Source: DASYYE01 sp035946955
Lineage (GTDB): Bacteria > Actinomycetota > Actinomycetes > Streptosporangiales > Streptosporangiaceae
Assembly: GCA_035946955.1 (NCBI GenBank)
Contig: DASYYE010000241.1
Coordinates: 36,204 to 100,203, forward strand
Direction of reading: 5' to 3'
DNA: 64,000 nucleotides
Below, piece after piece: positions 1 through 7,542 of the stretch (position 1 is its first letter; the number at the start of each line of letters is the position of its first letter). The position numbers and the translations under genes are program-made. The notes beneath the pieces are model-generated. The model saw only the letters and a program-made list of their open reading frames with translations, had not been told where the DNA came from and made no database searches.

Positions 1-1
1 C

Positions 2-52
2 ACGATGGTCAGTGCGCACCAGGTGGCCGGCAAACTCGCTCTCGCCCTGTGA
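2..52 (+). CDS. C-terminal tail of a gene cut by the window edge
   Basis: An open frame enters from the left edge and stops at TGA 50-52, giving a 16-residue tail ending KLALAL. Codons are G/C-rich at position 3, as in real genes here, and it would converge on the hydrolase gene at 88. Too little is present to name a family. Confidence 0.25.
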   Translation, partial: TMVSAHQVAGKLALAL

Positions 53-94
53 GCCAGCCCAAGCTGTGAGCCAGCCCAAGCTGTGAGTCAGCCC
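47..94. repeat. 17-bp tandem repeat, about 2.8 copies
   Basis: The unit CTGTGAGCCAGCCCAAG occurs at 47-63 and 64-80, with a partial, one-mismatch copy at 81-94. The first copy carries the stop codon of the left-edge frame. The last copy runs into the stop codon of the convergent hydrolase gene, so the array fills the whole gap between two gene ends. Replication slippage is the simplest origin. Confidence 0.7.
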
Positions 95-849
95 TCGGCC
101 GGGCCAAGGCCTGCCCCGCCGAGCCATTCGGTCAGCTGTGCCAGCAGCCAGTGACGCGCTCCGGTGAAGTCATGGTCGGCGTCCGGGTGGATACGCAGTT
201 CTCTGGGCTGCGCGGCGCGGTCGAACAGTTTCCTGGCATCGCTGGCCGGGACGCCGGTGTCAGCGCCGCCGTGCAGCAGGAGCAGCGGCCGCGGTGCCAG
301 CTCGGCGATCCGCTTCACCGGCGACTGGCTGGCGTCGATGGCGCGGTACTGCTCGAGGTATTCCGCCGCGGTGATGCCGTGCAGCCACGGCACACAGTGG
401 GCGGTAAGGTCATCGAGGCTGTCCTCGCACCACGAAGGCTCCGGGACCACGCCATACGCGGCGACCGCCCGGATACGCGGGTCGTCCAGTGCCGCCGTGA
501 TCGCCGCCCAGCTCCCGAAGCTGTGCCCGGCGATGACGAGCCTGCCAGGGTCCACCTCGGGGTGACGCCCGGAGCACAGGTCGGTCACCACGGCGGCGAT
601 GTCGCTCAGCATGCCCGCGATGCTGAAGGTTCCGGAGCTGCCCCAGCACCCGCGGTAGTGCCATACCACCGCGTTCCAGCCGGCCTCGCGCAGTCCCACG
701 GCGAGGTCGTAGGGCTGGTCGATGCCGGGCACGCCGTGTGCGAACACCACGGTCGGGCCGGGGCAGCCGGGGGCCGCTGCAAACAGCCTGCCAACCAGGT
801 CACCGCCTGGTCCGTGGATCACCAGGCCCTGCTGCGGGCCCCCGCTCAT
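88..849 (-). CDS. Alpha/beta hydrolase (dienelactone hydrolase/BAAT-like)
   Basis: A 253-residue cytosolic alpha/beta-hydrolase. The nucleophile elbow GHSFGS lies near residue 110, the oxyanion/lid strand HGVPG near residue 38, the acid in GGADTGVP near residue 195, and the catalytic His in DADHDF near residue 226. No signal peptide is visible. The ATG start has GGAGG seven bases upstream. It is the last gene of a three-gene minus-strand set (diiron oxygenase, membrane protein, hydrolase). It could act on an ester or thioester in the pathway, or be general metabolism; the substrate cannot be read from sequence. Confidence 0.8.
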   Translation of the reverse strand: MSGGPQQGLVIHGPGGDLVGRLFAAAPGCPGPTVVFAHGVPGIDQPYDLAVGLREAGWNAVVWHYRGCWGSSGTFSIAGMLSDIAAVVTDLCSGRHPEVDPGRLVIAGHSFGSWAAITAALDDPRIRAVAAYGVVPEPSWCEDSLDDLTAHCVPWLHGITAAEYLEQYRAIDASQSPVKRIAELAPRPLLLLHGGADTGVPASDARKLFDRAAQPRELRIHPDADHDFTGARHWLLAQLTEWLGGAGLGPAEG

Positions 850-916
850 ATCGGCCTCCGTGTGGGGTTTCGGTCCGCTGCCCCCGTGGCCTGGCAGGCG
901 GGCGGTCAGGACGGCG

Positions 917-1606
917 CTAGGCGCCTGTCTCCTCCGCCAGCCTCGTCAGGGCACGAAGGCCCAGGTTGCGAATCCCGAAGAATCGCTCGTTCATGATGAC
1001 GAACGGCTGGATCAGCAGATCCACAGACGCGAGGAAGCATACCGTTCCCACACCGGCTGGGCCGCCGAGGAGCGCGCCGACCGTGAGCAGCATCATCTCG
1101 AGGGTGCCCTTGCCCACCCAGAACGGCCACCGCCAGTGCTCACGGAAAGAGATCGCGACCAGGTCCATCGCGCGGATGCCGATCCCACTCATGATGATCA
1201 AGGCAGAGCCATAGGCGCAAAAGACGCCGGCGGTGAGCATCAAGGCAACCGGCGGCAGGCCCGTTGCCTGGGCGGCCTTGCTGAGCAGCAGCAGGTCGAT
1301 GACTGACCCGCAGAAGGCGAATGTGAAGAAAGGTGTCAGCACCGGTTTCTTCCTGTTCCAGGCCGCCCAGACCAGGATCAGAACGGCGGCGACCCCGGCC
1401 TGTCCCATGCCGATGGTGATGGGGATGTGCCTCTTGAGGCCGAGGACAAAGACGTCGAGTGGGTCCGTGCCGAGGTTGGAGGCGATGTAGAGGTAACCGC
1501 CGAATGCGAATGCCAGGCATCCGGTGAGGTAGGTGGCCAGTCGCCCATATGTCAGCGGCTGGCCCCATGATTTGCACCTGCTGAGTGAGAACTCTGTTGG
1601 CCGCAC
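917..1606 (-). CDS. YczE/YyaS/YitT-family membrane protein
   Basis: A 229-residue integral membrane protein with about five hydrophobic segments. It shows the family features FGGYLYIASNLGTDPLD near the N-terminus and a conserved GIGIRAMDL loop near residue 145. The start is GTG at 1606, supported by a strong AAGGAGG Shine-Dalgarno at 1613-1619. It lies 33 bases after the AurF-like gene and 67 bases before the hydrolase, so the three are probably co-transcribed. Members sit in many actinobacterial antibiotic clusters, but no transport substrate is established. Confidence 0.8.
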   Translation of the reverse strand: MRPTEFSLSRCKSWGQPLTYGRLATYLTGCLAFAFGGYLYIASNLGTDPLDVFVLGLKRHIPITIGMGQAGVAAVLILVWAAWNRKKPVLTPFFTFAFCGSVIDLLLLSKAAQATGLPPVALMLTAGVFCAYGSALIIMSGIGIRAMDLVAISFREHWRWPFWVGKGTLEMMLLTVGALLGGPAGVGTVCFLASVDLLIQPFVIMNERFFGIRNLGLRALTRLAEETGA

Positions 1607-1639
1607 TGGGCCCTCCTTCAGGCGGGAATGGTTGGGTGA

Positions 1640-2593
1640 CTAACCCTCCAGCAAGCCGTGTGCTGCGAAGGCTTCGTAGGTACTGGTGTCGTCAAAGACG
1701 CCGTGGCGGTCCAGGAGCCGGAGTGTGGCATGCGCCGCGACGCGCATTTCCCGCTGTTCCTGGGACTTGGGATGCGACTCTTCGATGACGCCTTGGATCT
1801 CGTCCGCGGTGAGCCGGTGGGTTGCCAGCATCGCGGTCAGGGCTGCGTAGTCAGGCTTCAGGAAAGCCACGATGAACTCTGCGAGCAAGGGACCGGCCAG
1901 TTGCCGGTACTGCGGGCTGAGCTGCTCCCAGGTGTACTCGAATACCTTCACAAAATAGGTGTGGTGCCGTCCTTCGTCCTCGGCGTGGTCGGCGACTACC
2001 TGACGGACCGCGGGCATGATGCGCTGGTCACGCGGAATGTGAGAAAGGATCGAAGAGATCAGCGTCTCAGAGACGATCGTGAAGAACAGCGGGCAGAGGC
2101 CACGGAACCCCGGCGGTGCCGCGTCGGTGAGCTCGTCCAGCCGCCGCAGGAAGTAGGGCTGTCCATGGCACGGCGTGCCGACCCCGGTGACCTGGGCGAG
2201 CTGCCGCTGGAGGTCGTCGGTGAACTGTGCGTGCCACGACTCGTCGGTGCAGATCTTGTAGGCATCGGCCACCATCTCACCGGGTAGGTCGATGCCGGTC
2301 TTCCGCCGGGATATCCGCTGTGTCACCGGGTTCACGGCAAGCTGTTCGAGTTCGGCCGTGAAGTCGAGGTAGATATGCAGGCGCTGGAGCAGGAGGCGTC
2401 GCACCGTCTCCTCGCCCAGGGAACTCACGAGTGGGTGCTGGACCACCGGTACGAGTTCCGGCGGAAAGAATAGTGCCGCCTTCTCTCCAGCGGCTCCCAT
2501 CAGGCGCCGTGGCTTAGCCCGCACACTGGCCCGGCGCTCCCAGTTGGTGAACTTGGATACATAGGGCGACAGGCTGTCTTCAGTGCTTTCCAT
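1640..2593 (-). CDS. AurF-type diiron N-oxygenase
   Basis: A 317-residue protein of the p-aminobenzoate N-oxygenase (AurF) family, which oxidises amines to hydroxylamine, nitroso or nitro groups with a non-haem diiron centre. All seven ligand positions can be matched to AurF: Glu81, Glu118 and His121 (ESWH), Glu176 (SETL), then His203-x3-Glu207-x2-His210 in DHAEDEGRH. The spacing of the last three equals that of AurF H223/E227/H230. The length is typical. It is divergent from the aminotransferase gene. The ferredoxin at 5305 is a plausible electron donor. The inferred role is oxidising an amine of the cluster's amino acid building block. Confidence 0.88.
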   Translation of the reverse strand: MESTEDSLSPYVSKFTNWERRASVRAKPRRLMGAAGEKAALFFPPELVPVVQHPLVSSLGEETVRRLLLQRLHIYLDFTAELEQLAVNPVTQRISRRKTGIDLPGEMVADAYKICTDESWHAQFTDDLQRQLAQVTGVGTPCHGQPYFLRRLDELTDAAPPGFRGLCPLFFTIVSETLISSILSHIPRDQRIMPAVRQVVADHAEDEGRHHTYFVKVFEYTWEQLSPQYRQLAGPLLAEFIVAFLKPDYAALTAMLATHRLTADEIQGVIEESHPKSQEQREMRVAAHATLRLLDRHGVFDDTSTYEAFAAHGLLEG

Positions 2594-2904
2594 GCAGGTG
2601 ACCAGACTCTTTCAGGGCAACCTCCCGAGCATTCAGATTCGCATTCTAAGTACCTAGGAATATTCGGCGGCAACCCTTCGGGCAGTCATATCGGGCGGAG
2701 CTGCGCCGACCGGGTAGCAGGGGTGTCACGTACTTGACAAAACCCGGATCATAGGCTTGCCCCGGTCACACCTTCCCCAGCCTTGACAAGGGCGGGGAAG
2801 GGAAGCAATGATCACAACCTGTGAGCCCGGCCCGGCTGGCCCTATAGCCCGAATAGCAGGCAGGCTATGTCTTTGTTGGCGACGTGTGAGGACTGATTAT
2901 TCAT
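2594..2904. promoter_or_regulatory. Divergent promoter region between AurF-like and aminotransferase genes
   Basis: 311 bases without a convincing gene separate two divergent starts. It contains two exact TTGACA hexamers (2734-2739 and 2783-2788) pointing towards the aminotransferase. Neither has a clean TATAAT at 16-18 bases; AATGAT at 2807-2812 is the nearest match, 18 bases after the second. An A/T-richer patch around 2640-2665 may serve the minus strand. These are candidate sites only. Confidence 0.35.
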
Positions 2905-3897
2905 ATGACCGTAACCAGTCTGGGGGCCGAGCAGGGCCACCTCGACTACTTGTGGTGGAATGGCAGGATCATCAACTGGGAAGATGCCAGGATCCATGTC
3001 AACGCCGTTGGGCACGCATCTGTGTCATCGGTGTTCGAAGGCATCAAGGCTTACTGGAGCGACCAGGACGGTGAACTCTACGTCTTCCGGCTGGAGGACC
3101 ACATCCGGCGTCTTTTTGACTCCATCCGCATCGGCCGCCTCGGCACTCATTACTCGTCGGCTGACCTTTGCGATGGGGTGTTGCACCTCCTGGCCGCGAA
3201 CAATGTGCGTTCCGACACCTATATACGGCCCTGGCTGTTCGCGGCCGGGCTCGTCCACGAGCACCTCGTCCCGGCGGGTGTGCCCACGGAGTGCGTGATC
3301 GACACCTGGCCGTTCGAAACGAGCCTGCTCACCGAGCGCAGCTGCCGTGCCTGTGTGTCGTCGTGGTGGCGGATCAGTGACAACTCCATGCCGCCGCGGC
3401 TGAAGACCTTTTCCAACTACCACAACGGCCGCCTGGGCATGGTGGAGGCACGTGCCAATGGCTATGACTGGCCCGTGTTCCTCAATGAGCGCGGCAAGGT
3501 GACGGAAGGGCCGGGCGCCTGCCTCATCCTCGTGCGCGACGGCCGGGTGATCACGCCCAGCCTGACCAGCGGTGTCCTTGGCGGGATCACGCGCGACACA
3601 GTCCTCCAGCTCGCCCGCGAGGACCTCGGGCTGGCCGTTGAGGACCGTGAGGTGGACCGGACAGAGCTGTACGTGGCCGATGAGCTGTTCTTTGTCGGCA
3701 CCGGGTGGGAGATCCTGCCCATCGCCACCATTGACGACCTCACTGTCGGGGACGGCGCGATGGGGCCCGTCTCCCGTGCGCTCGACGAGATATACCACGC
3801 CGCGGTGCGCGGGCAGGCGCGGCAACGGCAGGGCTGGCTCACGCCCGTGTGGGCCAGTCTTCGCGCTGAGCAGACTCCACAGGTAGGAGGTAGATGA
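2905..3897 (+). CDS. Class IV PLP aminotransferase (IlvE-like)
   Basis: A 330-residue fold-type IV aminotransferase that would transfer an amino group between a branched-chain-like amino or keto acid and glutamate/2-oxoglutarate. The Schiff-base lysine is Lys167 in RLKTFSNYHNGRLG, the cofactor-binding Glu is in KVTEGPGACL near residue 201, and the N-terminal EGIKAY segment matches IlvE. It heads a four-gene plus-strand operon; its stop overlaps the next start in ATGATGA. In this context it probably makes or breaks a dedicated amino acid rather than serving general Ile/Leu/Val metabolism. Confidence 0.88.
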   Translation: MTVTSLGAEQGHLDYLWWNGRIINWEDARIHVNAVGHASVSSVFEGIKAYWSDQDGELYVFRLEDHIRRLFDSIRIGRLGTHYSSADLCDGVLHLLAANNVRSDTYIRPWLFAAGLVHEHLVPAGVPTECVIDTWPFETSLLTERSCRACVSSWWRISDNSMPPRLKTFSNYHNGRLGMVEARANGYDWPVFLNERGKVTEGPGACLILVRDGRVITPSLTSGVLGGITRDTVLQLAREDLGLAVEDREVDRTELYVADELFFVGTGWEILPIATIDDLTVGDGAMGPVSRALDEIYHAAVRGQARQRQGWLTPVWASLRAEQTPQVGGR

Positions 3898-5345
3898 TGA
3901 CCACTGATCTGGCGAGCACCGGGCACATCAGCCAGACGCTGTCGAAGGTCTACACTGGCGCCCTCACTGACATCCTCGACGGGCTCGGCTATGTGCAGCA
4001 GAGCCTGTCCGGGCAGTACCTGCCCCTCGACCCGGGCATGAGGATGGCCGGGCCGGCCTTTACCGTCGAGGTCCGGCCCAACCCCCTCGCGGTGTCCCAC
4101 GGCAAGAGCGCGCGTGGCCTGTTCGAGATGCTGTCCGCGGCACCAGCGGGCCATGTGGTCGTCGTGCAGACCAATGACGTGCAGGCGTCGATCTTCGGTG
4201 ACCTGTCCATCACATCGCTGCAGTCGCGGGGCTGCGCTGGCGCGCTCATCGACGGTGGCGCGCGGGACCGGCACTCGCTGCTGGAGATGGGCTTCCCGGT
4301 CGTCGCCAAGTTCGTCCGGCCCCAGGGCTTCATCCAGCGCGGCGACTGGGTCGGCTGGGGCGAGGAACCGGTGCACATCGAGGGCGTCCGGGTTTCGCCG
4401 GGCGACTACGTAGTGGCCGACGCCTCCGGTGTCGTCATCGTGCCCTCTGAAGTGCTTGAGCAGGTCACCGAGGAAGCGGCCAAGCTCGCGGCCAAGGAGG
4501 ACGTGGTCCGCACCGCCATCGCGCGCGGCATGAGCCCGCTGGAGGCGTTCGAAAGGCACTACCTGAACGGGGAGGCGCTGGCGCCAAACCCTACTAGGCG
4601 GGCCGGGCAGGAGCAGGCAGCCCGGCCCAAGACCCCCTGCGGGTCGCGTGGCAATGGCAGCCCGGCGACGGCGACGGCGACAGCGGTGCACACGGGCGGC
4701 CGGGTGGCGTGGGGTGACCTGACCGGCCGGGCAGGCATCGAACAGATGGAAGAACACGGGATCGACGTTGTGGCGCTGCGCGAAAAGCTCATCGACGCCG
4801 CCGCCGCCGAGTTCACGACGTACTTCTACTACACGATCCTGCGCAACTTCCTGGCCGGGCATGAGGACTACAAGGCGGTCTGTGAGGACGCACGGCTGGA
4901 GGACCGGTCCCACTTCGAGCTGATCACCCCGCGTATCTATGAGCTCGGCGGCACACTGCCGTTCGACATCCGCGACTTCGCAGACCGGGCCGGCTGCCCG
5001 GACGCCTACCTGCCCAACACCAAGGACGGCCGGATGAGCTGGGGGGTCAATGGCAGCGACGCGGTCAGCCCGGCGAGCGCGACGGACATCCTGACCGTCC
5101 TGCTGGAGGCCGAACGGTGCGCGGTCCGCTCCTGGTGGGAGATCTGCGACATCACGTTCGGGAAGGACCCGCGCACCTACGAGCTGGCGATGCGGATCCT
5201 CAACGAGGAGATCGAGCACGAGGCCTGGTTCATCGAGTTGCTGAGCATGGAGCGCGACGGCGTCTCCCGCCCGTCCGGGCACTTCAAGCGAGGCGAGGTC
5301 GGAGATGCCCCATGGAGCCGCAACCGGCCCTTCGGTCACCCCTGA
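3894..5345 (+). CDS. RraA-like / ferritin-like (DPSL) fusion protein
   Basis: One uninterrupted 483-residue frame carries two domains. Residues about 5-225 are RraA/HMG-aldolase-like: SKVYTGALTDILDGLG at the N-terminus, the GALIDGGARDRHSL core, and a C-terminal ADASGVVIVP segment. The family includes divalent-metal aldolases and non-catalytic RNase E inhibitors. A flexible Ala/Thr/Gly/Pro linker (about 225-265) leads to a ferritin-like four-helix domain (about 268-470). Candidate iron ligands there include EFTTYFYY, EDRSHFE, EAERCAVRSWWE and NEEIEHEAWF. The start at 3894 overlaps the aminotransferase stop; the 3' end overlaps the ferredoxin by 41 bases. I do not recognise this combination as a described enzyme; coupled aldol/oxidative chemistry is inference. 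Confidence 0.8.
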   Translation: MMTTDLASTGHISQTLSKVYTGALTDILDGLGYVQQSLSGQYLPLDPGMRMAGPAFTVEVRPNPLAVSHGKSARGLFEMLSAAPAGHVVVVQTNDVQASIFGDLSITSLQSRGCAGALIDGGARDRHSLLEMGFPVVAKFVRPQGFIQRGDWVGWGEEPVHIEGVRVSPGDYVVADASGVVIVPSEVLEQVTEEAAKLAAKEDVVRTAIARGMSPLEAFERHYLNGEALAPNPTRRAGQEQAARPKTPCGSRGNGSPATATATAVHTGGRVAWGDLTGRAGIEQMEEHGIDVVALREKLIDAAAAEFTTYFYYTILRNFLAGHEDYKAVCEDARLEDRSHFELITPRIYELGGTLPFDIRDFADRAGCPDAYLPNTKDGRMSWGVNGSDAVSPASATDILTVLLEAERCAVRSWWEICDITFGKDPRTYELAMRILNEEIEHEAWFIELLSMERDGVSRPSGHFKRGEVGDAPWSRNRPFGHP

Positions 5346-5682
5346 CCGCGGGCAGGCGCTGCCGGTCGAGATCGAGCTCCCAACCGGGCTGGTGACGGTC
5401 TGGGTCCAGGCCGGGGAGTTCATACTCGACGCCGCACGGCGGCACGGCTACACCCTGCCGAGCATGTGCAGGCAGGGATGGTGCACCACATGCGCGATGC
5501 GGGTGAGGGCGGGGGAGGTGGACCAGTCGGCATCACGGCGGTACTACGATGCTGACCGCGCCGCTGGCTTCGCCCTCATCTGCACCGCGCAGCCACGCAC
5601 GCCTGTGCGCCTCATCGCCGGGCAGCACGCGGCTATGAAGGAGCACCGGCTGCGGCTTGGCCTGCCAGTGCCGCGTGGCTGA
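5305..5682 (+). CDS. Plant-type [2Fe-2S] ferredoxin
   Basis: A 125-residue protein with the classical cluster motif C-x4-C-x2-C in CRQGWCTTC, plus the distant fourth Cys in LICTAQP. The beta-grasp N-terminal strand is EIELPTGLVTVWVQAGE. It starts inside the end of the RraA/ferritin fusion (41-base overlap in another frame), so the two are translationally linked. No reductase gene is in the window. Expected to feed electrons to the ferritin-like domain or the AurF-like diiron enzyme. Confidence 0.88.
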   Translation: MPHGAATGPSVTPDRGQALPVEIELPTGLVTVWVQAGEFILDAARRHGYTLPSMCRQGWCTTCAMRVRAGEVDQSASRRYYDADRAAGFALICTAQPRTPVRLIAGQHAAMKEHRLRLGLPVPRG

Positions 5683-5697
5683 TACGGGAGGAAGCGG

Positions 5698-7542
5698 GTG
5701 GCAGGGCAGTGGCCCGCACCGGAAGGTGCTGGCACCGACGCGGCGCTTGGTCAGCTGATGGCGGTCCGGCGTGCCTTCCTGCCCAGGCCAGTCCCGGGGG
5801 GAGCGCTGGTCTTCGGCTCCGACCTGTCCGGGGCACCAGGTGTGTACCGCCTGGATGGTTCCGGCCGCGAGCCGCAGCGGCTGGCCGTGACCGGGGACCG
5901 GATGCTGCCGGTGGGTGTCACCCCACACGGTGTGCTCGTCCGCTATGACCGCCACGGCAACGAGGCCTGGCAGCCTGCCCTGCTCACCGGCACGGGAGAG
6001 GTGCGCCAGCTCACCAGCGCCGGCCAGGAGAACCACCGGGCGCTGGCGCTCTCACCCGACGGCGGGCGCGTGGCCTTCGCGCGCAGCCCTGGTGGCACGC
6101 AGACCGAGCTGGCCGAGATCGACCTGGCCACCGGTGCCGAGCGGAGCTGGCTGCGGCGCGACGGTCTATGGCACTGGCGGGCGTGGCACCCAGCCGGCCA
6201 TGCCGCCATCATCAGCCACGACCTGCACACGCTGGTGAACCGGTCGTTCATAGTGGCGGACGGCCAGCTCCGCGCCCTGCTGCCCACCGCGAGGCACGTG
6301 GAGTCGGTGGTGTGGCTGCCCGGGCGCATCCTCGCTGTCACCGACCTCGGCGGCGACTTCCATGGGCTGGCCGAGGTGGACCCGCAGTCCCCGGAGCGTC
6401 CCCGGCGGGTGTGGTTCAGCGAAGACCGTGACGTCGTGGCCGTTGTCCCTGACCCGTCCGGCCGCAGGGCGGCGCTGGTGGTGAACGAAGGCGCAGAGGA
6501 TGGCGTGCACATCCTCGACCTCACTGACGGCACCCTCACCCGCTGCCCCCTCGGGCCGGGCACCGTCTACAGTGACGGGGCCACCGAAGCCGGGCACCAC
6601 GTGGCCTGGCGCGCCGATGGCGCGAGCCTGTTCCTGGCCTGGGAGTCAGCCACCGACCCGGCCGAGGTCTATGAGGTGCCGCTGGCCACGCCAGCGGAGC
6701 CGGTGCGCTGGACCGCCGTCGCGGGCCCGCTCCCACCCGGGCCCGTCGCCCCGCAGGAAGTCGAGTTCACCTCCGTTGACGGGCTCCGCATCACCGCGCT
6801 GCTGTACCGGGCAGGACAGGCACGCGGGCCCGCGGTCGTGTGGTTCCACGGTGGCCCGGAAGGGCAGAGCCGCGACGTCTACAACCCCATGATCTCGGCA
6901 TGGACCGCGGCTGGCTTTCACGTCCTGGCCCCGAACGTGCGTGGCAGCACCGGCTACGGCCACCGTTTCGCCTCGCTGGACGACCGTGACCTGCGCTGGG
7001 ACTCCGTACGTGACGCCTGTGCCGCGGCTGCCTGGCTCCGCGACCGCGGTCATGCCGACCAGCTCATTGCCGCCGGGCGTTCCTACGGCGGTTTCCTCAC
7101 CCTTGCGGCGCTCATCGAGGGACCCGGCCTGTGGTGCGCGGGTGTGGCGGTGGCAGGGGTCGCCGACTGGCATTCGTTCTTCCGGAACACCAGCAGCTGG
7201 CGCCGTGCCATGCGGGCATGGGAGTACGGAGACCCGGACGGGCCGGACGGCGAGTTCCTCGCGAGGTTCAGCCCGCTGTCCCGTGCTGGTGAGATCGGTG
7301 TGCCGCTGCTGTTGATCCACGGCGAAAATGACGCCCGGGTGCCGGTCTCGGAGGCCAGGGCGATCCACGCCGCGGTACCGGGCTCAGAACTGATCGTCTA
7401 CGACGACGAGGGGCACCACATCACCCAGCATGCCAACCTGGTCCACGCCCACGGCCGTGCGGTGGAGTTCGTGCGTCAGGCGGTCGCCGCGGTCAGTCCC
7501 GCTGCGTCACGGACGGACCCACACCACTCGCTGGCCGACTGA
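5698..7542 (+). CDS. S9-family prolyl oligopeptidase-like serine peptidase
   Basis: A 614-residue cytosolic peptidase. Residues about 20-340 form repeated WD/PD40-like beta strands (propeller), and about 360-600 the alpha/beta-hydrolase domain. The nucleophile is Ser in GRSYGGF (near residue 461), the acid in HGENDARVP (near 545), and His in DEGHHIT (near 578). The oxyanion loop is WFHGGPEGQ. The start is GTG at 5698, with GGGAGGAAG upstream, 15 bases after the ferredoxin. Its last 36 bases overlap the end of the convergent CHAT-like gene. A role in trimming or recycling the peptide product is likely but inferred. Confidence 0.88.
   Translation: MAGQWPAPEGAGTDAALGQLMAVRRAFLPRPVPGGALVFGSDLSGAPGVYRLDGSGREPQRLAVTGDRMLPVGVTPHGVLVRYDRHGNEAWQPALLTGTGEVRQLTSAGQENHRALALSPDGGRVAFARSPGGTQTELAEIDLATGAERSWLRRDGLWHWRAWHPAGHAAIISHDLHTLVNRSFIVADGQLRALLPTARHVESVVWLPGRILAVTDLGGDFHGLAEVDPQSPERPRRVWFSEDRDVVAVVPDPSGRRAALVVNEGAEDGVHILDLTDGTLTRCPLGPGTVYSDGATEAGHHVAWRADGASLFLAWESATDPAEVYEVPLATPAEPVRWTAVAGPLPPGPVAPQEVEFTSVDGLRITALLYRAGQARGPAVVWFHGGPEGQSRDVYNPMISAWTAAGFHVLAPNVRGSTGYGHRFASLDDRDLRWDSVRDACAAAAWLRDRGHADQLIAAGRSYGGFLTLAALIEGPGLWCAGVAVAGVADWHSFFRNTSSWRRAMRAWEYGDPDGPDGEFLARFSPLSRAGEIGVPLLLIHGENDARVPVSEARAIHAAVPGSELIVYDDEGHHITQHANLVHAHGRAVEFVRQAVAAVSPAASRTDPHHSLAD

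Noticed and set aside
3462..5423. A 653-codon open frame on the minus strand across the aminotransferase/RraA/ferritin genes
   Set aside because: It lies antisense to three genes with recognisable domains and conserved motifs. Its translation is Arg/Pro/Val-rich with no family features, the usual artefact of high-G+C DNA.
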